Shown here piece by piece: positions 57,459 through 64,000 of a stretch of 64,000 nt of DNA. Under the pieces are notes generated by a model. That model did not search any database, had not been told where the DNA came from, and worked only from the letters and a program-made list of their open reading frames with translations. Positions within the stretch are counted from its first letter, which is position 1. Each line of letters starts with the position of its first letter. This DNA is from Paenibacillus sp. YN15 (GTDB taxonomy: Bacteria > Bacillota > Bacilli > Paenibacillales > NBRC-103111), in contig NZ_QMFA01000005.1 in the NCBI RefSeq assembly GCF_003285005.1, forward strand, positions 202,139-266,138, given 5' to 3'. The translations under genes and the position numbers were made by a program.

Positions 57459-57578
57459 AACATTGGCAGACGCTGGCCACGACTATGAAATCAATGTATC
57501 CTGGATCTTTTTCTCCGGCCAGACATCATCTCCATCTAAGACAATATCGTGAAAAAGCCTGATTTGCTCTGGAAGTAA

Positions 57579-57641
57579 GCGGGCAAGGCCATGGAGATGC
57601 TTCACTCCACAGCCTTGCCCGTTACTGATATTGCCCGGACA
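57579..57641 (+). pseudogene. Fragment copied from the neighbouring AraC gene, forming a perfect-arm hairpin
   Basis: These 63 bases match 56838-56900 inside the AraC gene with few changes and encode MEMLHSTALPVTDIARTAG against MEMLHSTALPVTEIARTLG. Two of the changes turn imperfect arms into a perfect GGGCAAGGC/GCCTTGCCC stem with a further imperfect GTGGAG/CTCCAT pairing. The fragment lies just past the end of the giant SLH gene, where the hairpin could stop or protect its transcript. Confidence 0.7.
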
Positions 57642-57655
57642 GCCGGATTAGCGCA

Positions 57656-60600
57656 TTACGGGCTTATGAAATTAGCCGCTTGCAGCAGGCGCTTCAGCGC
57701 CACCGCCGCCTCCGCTCTGGCGGCATTGGCCTGGGGTCGGACTCGCCCGGCGTCGTCTCCGGCGAAGAAACCCTGCCCAAGGGCATACTGCAGCGCCGGA
57801 AGCGCCCAGTCCGCCCCTTGGCCAAGATCGGTCGCCGCCGCTGTCCCCGTCGGCGACCCTCCTTCCGGCAGCCCCGCATAGCGGGCTGCCCGCTGCAGCA
57901 TCACCGCCATCTCCTGGCGGGTGACAGGCTCAAGCGGGCGGAAGGCCCCGTCCGCGCCGCCCTCAATGAGACCGGCGCGGACTGCCTGCGCCACCGGCTG
58001 GGCAAACCAGGCTTCCGCGGGAACATCGCGGAAGGAAGCCCCCTCCTCCTGACCCGCAGGCAGGAGAGACAGCCCCCGGGCCAGCAGGGCGGCAAACTGG
58101 GCGCGGGTCAGCGTGCCGTCCGGCTCGAACCGCTCCGCCGACACCCCGTCCACCAGCAGCCGGGCGGCCAGCAGCCGGGCGGCCAGCATACGGATGTCCT
58201 GCTCCGCCCAATGGCCGGCCAAATCAGCAAATACCGGCAGCCCGGTTTCCACCACGGCATACCTGCCGTTGCCTGCCCGGCTCAGCTCGGCAAGCACCGC
58301 TCCGTCCTGCCGCCTGAATTGGGCCGGCACGAAACGAAGCAGCTCGCCGTCATCGTCCAGCGCCACAGCGGCCAGCCGCTCCGGCTCCAGTCCGCCGCCT
58401 GCTCCGTTCAGGATCAGACTCCTCGTTGTGTAGACTCCGCCGAAATCCGCCACCTCCTGGCGGTAATCTCCTGCTTCCACCTGCAGCCGGTAATCCAGCC
58501 ACGGGCTCACCAGCTTGCCCTGCACCCGGAGAAGCTGCTCCTCCGCAGCCGGGGACAACGGCAGATCCGCCAGCCGCGCCAGCTCCAGCCGGATGACAGC
58601 TTCACCGGCGGAAGCCCCACCCGCTGCGGCAGCCCGCTTCAGAGACAGCGCCTGCAGCGGCAATTCATAGGAGTAGCCTTCCCCCTGGAAGGAGAGGGTC
58701 AGCTTCCCGTCAAGGGCTGCCAGAGCCGCTGCCGGAACCTCAGCCTGCAGTCTGTCGGCAGGCACTCCCAGCGGAATCACCAATTGGCGCAGGGCCTCCT
58801 TGCCGGAGGCTCCGGCAGCAAGCTGCTCCAGAATCCCCTTCTCCACCCTCACGGCTTCCACGCTCCCGCCGCTCGGGTCGGGAGCCGACTGGCGACTGGC
58901 GGGAAGGCGGTACACCCCCTCAGCCAGCCGCTCCACTCCCTGGGGAAGGGAAAAATTGCTCCCCGCACCCGTAGAGACAACCGGGTAGTCACCGTCCGAG
59001 GGATTGTTCCCCTCCGGGTCCGGATTGGGGTTGGGATTCGGCCTCGGGTTCGGATCTGGGTTTGGGTCTGGATTCGGATTGGGGTTGGGATTCGGCCCCG
59101 GGTTCGGATCTGGATCTGGATCTGGGTTCGGATTGGGATTCGGCCCCGGATTCGGATTAGGATTCGGATCTGGATCTGGATTCGGGTTTGGCCCCGGCTC
59201 CGAACCGGAGGAGCGGATGTGGAACGCGGCCTGCCGCACCGCCTCCCGGTTGCCTGTCCGGTCCACGCTGTAATAGCCGATGACATAATCCCCTTCCTCC
59301 GTCAAGACCACCGGCTGCCCGTACACCGTCCAACTGCTCCCTCCGTCTGTGCTGTACAGGGTCTCCCGGACGCCGGAGCCTGCGTCGTCTGCCGCCAGCT
59401 CCATGGTCACTCCGGGGGCGTAAATGCCGCCGGTTTCCTCTCCGGCCAGAGACAATCCGGATACGGGAGGCGTACCGTCCACCTGCAGGACAACCTTGTT
59501 GGAGTATGCCGGCTGCCCGTTAAATACCACTTTTGCGGAAACCCGGGCGCTTCCGTCCCCTGCGCCAACAAATCTCCCGTATACCGCTCCGTTCACCGTA
59601 CCTTCATAAACCGCCTGCACAACCCCCTCCTGGCTGTTCAGAAAATGAACCTCAAGCCCCGACAGATCCGCCGCCGCTCCTCCAAGCACGCCTGTCAGCG
59701 CAAAGGGCAGCGCTTCGCCTGCCGCTATCCATTTCTCCTCAGCCTCCAGCGTCAGCTGCTCAAGCGCCGGTGCCACTATACTGAACTGGTCAAAATAATA
59801 GGTGGTTTTCACCGTTCCGTTGCCGATGCGGAGCTGAATCTTGCCCTTGCCCGTATCATTGGTGCCCGTATAGGTGAAGGAGGTCTTCAGCTGCCGCCAT
59901 TCCCCATCCGTCACCGCCGTTCCCACCGCCAGATAAGAGTAGCGGGGCGTGCCTGAACCATGGTCCAGAATGATCTGGGCCACATCGGTCCCGGAGGCCA
60001 GCTTTACCCAGACAGAGATGTCATAGGAGACTCCTTTCTTCAAAACCACCTCCTGGGTAGCAGCGCCGTAAGGATTGGTCATAACTACCTTGGCGGCGCC
60101 TGCGCTTTGCCCATAGGTAACATCCGTCACCCTTGTCAACGCAGCATTATTGACGGCCCAGCCGCTTGTATTCTGCTCGAAGCCGCCGTTTAGAATTTGC
60201 TGGGCGCTCTCCCGGATGGTGAACTCATCGAAGTAGTAGGTCAGCTTGGCTGTCCCGCCGCCGATGCGCAGCTGGACGGTGGCGTTACCGGCATCATTGG
60301 TTCCGCTGTATTTGAAGGAGCCCTTCAATTGCCGCCAGGTGGTATCCACTGCAGTACCGGCGGCAATGTAGGTATAGCGGGGCGTGCCTGCGCCATGGTC
60401 GAGAATGATCTGGGCCACATCCTGGCCCGACTCCAGACGCACCCAAACCGATACGTCGTAGACCTTGTTTTTCTCCAACGCGACAAGCTGGGTGGCGGAG
60501 CCGTAATTGGCGGTCACCGACACCTTGGCCGACCCGGCGCTTTGGTTGTACGTATTGGCCGTCACTCTGCTTACCGTGGAGTTGAAGGGAGTCCATCCGG

Positions 60601-63600
60601 CCGCACTGTATTCGAAGCCGCCATTGTTCAGCAGATTGGCAACGGGTGTTTCGCCGGAGGAGTAGCGGAAGTCAACCCCGGCGTACATGTTCCCGGCCAG
60701 ATAGTTGTCCAGATAAGTGCTGACGCGCGGTGCCCTGTCATTGGAATAGCTGACCCCGCCGTTAATAGCCAGGGCCGGAGCCGCTTGAGCTGTTGTATCG
60801 CCGTCATGCCAGGCGTCTCCGCCCTTCTCCTCCAGGCTAAGAAGATAATAAATCCGTCCCGGCAGCAGGTTCACCGGCTCATACAGCTGAGCATAGACGA
60901 ATGCTCCCGGCATACTCCCTGCCATATCGACCTCGGCCTCGGCCAGAATCCCCCCGCTTGCCGCATCCACCAGCCGGAGCTTGTGGGTTTCGCTGTTTCC
61001 CGGCGCTGCAAGACGGCCCAGGGCGGTGACAGAAACGGGATTGGGCCCCGCTGTCATTTTCATCCCTGCCCAACCACTCCAGTCATGGCGCAGGGTTCCC
61101 GGCTGTACAGCGGTGATGGCAGGCAGCGTGTCGTCCAGATCCACAGGCAGCGGCTCCGGGTCCGGTTCGGGCTCAGGGATTTGCGGCTGCGGCAGAGTCA
61201 CAGGCGCAGGGGTTGAGCCCGCTTTTTCATAGAGAAAATCCACGCCTGCAAAGCTGTTGCCTGCCACATCGCCGGTTTTGAAGGTGCCCGATAACCAGAT
61301 CCCGATGTCCACCGTTGCGGCGGCAGAGGCAGTTACCCGCAGATTGCTGTCATACCACAGATCCTCCCCGCTCTTCTCCTCGCTCAGAATGTAATAGGCT
61401 TTCCCCGCTTCCAGGGTAACGGGCGCCGGAAGCTGCACGTAGCGGAAGTCTCCGTTGCCCGCCGCCTGGCGCATATCCAGCCGGGGGTAATCGTCAAGAA
61501 TATCCGCTTTGGTGGCGGCATCCACAATTCTCATGCGGTGTACCCCTTGGCTTTCACCCAGCCGCACCCGGCCCAAAGCGGTAACAGTCAGCGGCTCGCT
61601 GCCCACAGTGACCTGCATGCCAACCCAGCCGCCCCAGTTGTTGCGGGGGGTACCCGCTTTGGAAATCTTTTGGATTAACCCCGCTTTGTCCGTGAAGCTG
61701 ACCGGCAAGGGAGTTGGTTCGGGAACATACGGAGGCTCTTCCGGCATTACCGGGTCGGGAATCTGCGGGATAATATCCCGGTAAGGCGCCTCAATGCCCG
61801 CTTGCTCAATGATGGCAAGAGCCTCCGCAGGCCATGCCTCGTCGGGATAATAGAGAATATCCTCCACCACCGCCTGTGCCAGGCCGGCATTCACCTTTTT
61901 GAAATTATCCGCATAGGTCCGGCTGACTGTCAGATAGTTGGCATTGGTGTTCACATGCACTGGAATTTGAACATTGGCCATCACATTATCCCGGGCGGTA
62001 ATATTGGTGCTGCCCTCATCCAGATAGATGGAGCCGTAATTATGGAGCTGCTCCCGGATATAATTGCCGCTGATTACCGTATCTTTGGAAGCGCCCAGGG
62101 TATAGATGGCTCCCCCGTCAACAAGCTCAAGCATCACGTGGTGGATATAGTTGTTTTCGATGCGGTTGTTCCAGCTTGCCGTTTGAATGGTACTCCATCC
62201 CCAGCCGATGGTAATGCCCGAATAGGGCATGTTGGCGATCTCATTATGGGATACATCCATATCCTGGGGATAAGCGGCAAACACCGCCACGGAAGAACGG
62301 TAATCCGCCCCCATTGCGTTAAAATAATTGTTCACCACATCATTGTTCCGCAGGACCTTCCCGGGATCAACGGGATTGTAGTTGTCGGACTGCCAGGTGT
62401 TCACCTCCCCCACCTGAACGCCGCTGCCGGAAATATCCGTGAACACATTGCCACGGAGCAGATTGTCGCTGCTTGCCCCGGTGATGTTCACCGCTGCACT
62501 CCCCAGCCGGGAGAAGGAGCAGCGCTCGAAGGTAATGTTCCTGCCCGTCCGGATTTCCACAGCGGCAGGGGTCAGCAGCTCCGCAGATATGCCGGTTGCC
62601 GGGTCCTTCATCCGCAGAATATTGGATTGGGCATCGGGCAGCCCCTGGCTGGTGCTGGGGGCAAGCCAGGTGGAGTATTGGAAGGATACTCCTTCAAAGC
62701 GGATATGGGAAACCGGATTATCCTGACTTTCCCCCTCAAATACCGCCAGCTGCTCCGTCAGGGGCACGGTGAACTCCGCCGACTGCATATCCTCGCCGGG
62801 TCCCGGCTTGTAATAGAAGGTATCGGTGGAGCGATCCAGATACCATTCCCGTTCCTGGTCCAGCAATTCGTACGCGTTCTCGTAGTACCATGGAACAGTT
62901 ACATTGGTGGTGCCTTTATTGTTCAAATAGTACCAGCCGGGCTGCTCCATGGTCAGGGTGGCCACTCCATCGTCTACCGTGATGGACTCTACTCCGCCCC
63001 GGGGATTGGTCCAGGCTTGCTTGAACACCAGCTCCAGGTCCCCCGGATTGCCCCAGTTGGCAAGCTCCGTCATGGTAGTGGTAATCCCCTCCGCCACGTG
63101 GACGGCATCGGGCAGCCCCTCCTCGCTGCGGGCGCGGATGGCTCTTTGGCCGTTCACATACAGCTGCCGGGTGTTCAAATGCTCCCCTGCCGAAGCCTTG
63201 TAAATATTCCTGGCTGCGTCATGCAGCTCCCAGCCGTCAATCTGCTTGCCGCCGCTGATCACCGGCTGTTCGCCGGGGTAAGCCTTGTACACTACGGAGT
63301 AGCCGCCGCTGCCCGAGTCCGCAGGGGTGAACTGGAGCGGGCTGGCCAGCGAGTATTCGCCGCCCCGCAGATAAACGAGGATATCCCCCGTCATTTGCTG
63401 GCCTTTGGCCTGGCGCACGGCGGCTTGGGCCTGCTCCAGAGTGCGGAAGGGCGCCGCCTCCGTACCCGGATTGGCGTCGCTGCCCGCTGCCGGGTCCACA
63501 TACAAGGCCAACTGCACGGCTGAGCCGGCGGTGGTGGAGGCGGCTTGCGCGGCGTTCCCCGTTGCCGGGCCTTGCCACAGGCTGAAGCATATGGCTGCCG

Positions 63601-63643
63601 ACAGGATCAGGCTTGCCGTCTTTCTCCATTTCATCTTTTTCAC
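57656..63643 (-). CDS. Giant SLH-anchored surface protein with right-handed beta-helix and carbohydrate-binding-like modules
   Basis: About 1995 residues. A signal peptide (to about 37) is followed by a right-handed parallel beta-helix (about 48-640; YVDPAAGSDANPGTEAAPFRTLEQAQAAV start, as in lyases and epimerases). Then come two related beta modules (about 650-980, both with TVTALGR) and two near-identical CBM4/9-like modules (about 996-1295, GGFEYSAAGW and GGFEQNTSGW). After Ig-like domains (to about 1480) there is a Pro-Asn-Pro-Asp repeat linker (about 1483-1553), a beta domain and three SLH repeats (about 1806-1995). It likely binds and cleaves a polysaccharide at the cell surface. GAGGGG supports the GTG at 63643; TTG at 63649 and ATG at 63634 are possible. 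Confidence 0.82.
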   Translation of the reverse strand: MKKMKWRKTASLILSAAICFSLWQGPATGNAAQAASTTAGSAVQLALYVDPAAGSDANPGTEAAPFRTLEQAQAAVRQAKGQQMTGDILVYLRGGEYSLASPLQFTPADSGSGGYSVVYKAYPGEQPVISGGKQIDGWELHDAARNIYKASAGEHLNTRQLYVNGQRAIRARSEEGLPDAVHVAEGITTTMTELANWGNPGDLELVFKQAWTNPRGGVESITVDDGVATLTMEQPGWYYLNNKGTTNVTVPWYYENAYELLDQEREWYLDRSTDTFYYKPGPGEDMQSAEFTVPLTEQLAVFEGESQDNPVSHIRFEGVSFQYSTWLAPSTSQGLPDAQSNILRMKDPATGISAELLTPAAVEIRTGRNITFERCSFSRLGSAAVNITGASSDNLLRGNVFTDISGSGVQVGEVNTWQSDNYNPVDPGKVLRNNDVVNNYFNAMGADYRSSVAVFAAYPQDMDVSHNEIANMPYSGITIGWGWSTIQTASWNNRIENNYIHHVMLELVDGGAIYTLGASKDTVISGNYIREQLHNYGSIYLDEGSTNITARDNVMANVQIPVHVNTNANYLTVSRTYADNFKKVNAGLAQAVVEDILYYPDEAWPAEALAIIEQAGIEAPYRDIIPQIPDPVMPEEPPYVPEPTPLPVSFTDKAGLIQKISKAGTPRNNWGGWVGMQVTVGSEPLTVTALGRVRLGESQGVHRMRIVDAATKADILDDYPRLDMRQAAGNGDFRYVQLPAPVTLEAGKAYYILSEEKSGEDLWYDSNLRVTASAAATVDIGIWLSGTFKTGDVAGNSFAGVDFLYEKAGSTPAPVTLPQPQIPEPEPDPEPLPVDLDDTLPAITAVQPGTLRHDWSGWAGMKMTAGPNPVSVTALGRLAAPGNSETHKLRLVDAASGGILAEAEVDMAGSMPGAFVYAQLYEPVNLLPGRIYYLLSLEEKGGDAWHDGDTTAQAAPALAINGGVSYSNDRAPRVSTYLDNYLAGNMYAGVDFRYSSGETPVANLLNNGGFEYSAAGWTPFNSTVSRVTANTYNQSAGSAKVSVTANYGSATQLVALEKNKVYDVSVWVRLESGQDVAQIILDHGAGTPRYTYIAAGTAVDTTWRQLKGSFKYSGTNDAGNATVQLRIGGGTAKLTYYFDEFTIRESAQQILNGGFEQNTSGWAVNNAALTRVTDVTYGQSAGAAKVVMTNPYGAATQEVVLKKGVSYDISVWVKLASGTDVAQIILDHGSGTPRYSYLAVGTAVTDGEWRQLKTSFTYTGTNDTGKGKIQLRIGNGTVKTTYYFDQFSIVAPALEQLTLEAEEKWIAAGEALPFALTGVLGGAAADLSGLEVHFLNSQEGVVQAVYEGTVNGAVYGRFVGAGDGSARVSAKVVFNGQPAYSNKVVLQVDGTPPVSGLSLAGEETGGIYAPGVTMELAADDAGSGVRETLYSTDGGSSWTVYGQPVVLTEEGDYVIGYYSVDRTGNREAVRQAAFHIRSSGSEPGPNPNPDPDPNPNPNPGPNPNPNPDPDPDPNPGPNPNPNPNPDPNPDPNPRPNPNPNPDPEGNNPSDGDYPVVSTGAGSNFSLPQGVERLAEGVYRLPASRQSAPDPSGGSVEAVRVEKGILEQLAAGASGKEALRQLVIPLGVPADRLQAEVPAAALAALDGKLTLSFQGEGYSYELPLQALSLKRAAAAGGASAGEAVIRLELARLADLPLSPAAEEQLLRVQGKLVSPWLDYRLQVEAGDYRQEVADFGGVYTTRSLILNGAGGGLEPERLAAVALDDDGELLRFVPAQFRRQDGAVLAELSRAGNGRYAVVETGLPVFADLAGHWAEQDIRMLAARLLAARLLVDGVSAERFEPDGTLTRAQFAALLARGLSLLPAGQEEGASFRDVPAEAWFAQPVAQAVRAGLIEGGADGAFRPLEPVTRQEMAVMLQRAARYAGLPEGGSPTGTAAATDLGQGADWALPALQYALGQGFFAGDDAGRVRPQANAARAEAAVALKRLLQAANFISP

Positions 63644-63716
63644 CAACAATCCCCTCTTTCGGATGATGTATTCGTTAAGTCAAACCAATAACCGCTGCTC
63701 ATTTCCGGAAAACCGG

Positions 63717-63731
63717 AGCAAACGCTTACAA
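63717..63731 (-). promoter_or_regulatory. Predicted CcpA cre site upstream of the giant SLH gene
   Basis: TTGTAAGCGTTTGCT on the minus strand matches the cre consensus WTGNAANCGNWNNCW at every fixed position. It lies about 75 bases before the start codon, so catabolite repression is likely. The remaining bases to 64000 hold one copy of repeat family C (63883-63909) and no gene. Confidence 0.6.
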
Positions 63732-63882
63732 TTAACGGATTGGACAAAGCGACCAGGTCAGGCAGCGGGGGAGCAGACCCAAAACGGCAGCATGGTCACA
63801 GTTGTGGGAACTCTCAAGCTAGCAGCGCAAACCCAACCGTGCGGCAGGCTCAGCGAGAACGTGAAGCGCGGCCAACTGAAAT

Positions 63883-63909
63883 GATAGCGGACAACAAATG
63901 TCTGCTATT
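63883..63909. repeat. Intergenic repeat family C, distant inverted copy
   Basis: TGATAGCGGACAACAAATGT and the next 7 bases are the reverse complement of 27511-27537 with one mismatch, 36 kb away. Confidence 0.7.
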
Positions 63910-64000
63910 CGATTCACAGAGAAAGAATAGTATTACAACATGTTGCAAATTCGTTCCCTATGGAAAAGGACCAAAAGGTCCTAAAACTCGTCGAGCACAA

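Noticed and set aside
59010..59200. A tandem DNA repeat locus
   Set aside because: It is the coding sequence of the Pro-Asn-Pro-Asp linker of the SLH protein.

Overview
The window reads as a G+C-rich Paenibacillus-type Firmicute chromosome. Supporting signs are strong GGAGG-type ribosome binding sites, a T-box leader on the branched-chain amino acid operon, SLH-anchored surface proteins, copper-amine-oxidase-like stalk domains, many AraC regulators (one with an extracellular sensor) and many carbohydrate genes. No rRNA, tRNA, CRISPR array, intact IS element or prophage was seen.

Layout. 1-1.8 kb: a partial stalk-domain protein (minus) and a cupin (plus). 1.9-11.7 kb: a ten-gene minus-strand operon read from right to left: NifB-like radical SAM protein, NifX-like protein, NifH-like Fe protein, cysteine synthase, NifK-like and NifD-like subunits, then a complete sulfonate/taurine-type ABC importer (ATPase, two permeases, anchored binding protein). 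The nitrogenase-like proteins keep the P-cluster and Fe-protein cysteines, but the operon has no nifE, nifN or nifV. This resembles the nitrogenase-like methylthio-alkane reductase (MarBHDK) class rather than N2 fixation, and it carries built-in cysteine synthesis and organosulfur uptake. It is the most interesting system here. 11.9-18.2 kb: an FMN split-barrel protein, then a copper-handling set (SLH protein with His-rich tail, TauE/UreH-like membrane protein with two cupredoxin-like modules, CopA-like P-type ATPase). 18.3-25 kb: a chemoreceptor and an unrecognised operon of five or six genes around a Ycf46-like AAA+ ATPase. 25-29.9 kb: GH15 glucoamylase-type enzyme, an H-protein-like protein without the lipoyl lysine, lipoate-protein ligase and 2-Cys peroxiredoxin. 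30.5-37.2 kb: leuB, an AraC regulator divergent from a GH78 alpha-L-rhamnosidase, and an amino acid permease. 37.4-46 kb: an oligosaccharide ABC importer operon containing a predicted toroid-fold enzyme, with its sensor-AraC regulator. 46.1-52.1 kb: T-box, ilvB, ilvN, ilvC, leuA. 52.2-53.3 kb: decayed mobile DNA (a possible group II intron 3' end and a frameshifted Rpn-type nuclease). 53.6-63.6 kb: a large predicted polysaccharide-active protein, another AraC regulator and a giant SLH-anchored beta-helix protein.

The themes are sulfur and metal acquisition in the left third and plant or microbial polysaccharide use in the right two thirds, with the ilv/leu biosynthetic locus between. Intergenic spaces hold four distinct families of roughly 20-bp repeats in alternating orientation, several unusual leader regions, and many clear intrinsic terminators that define the transcription units.
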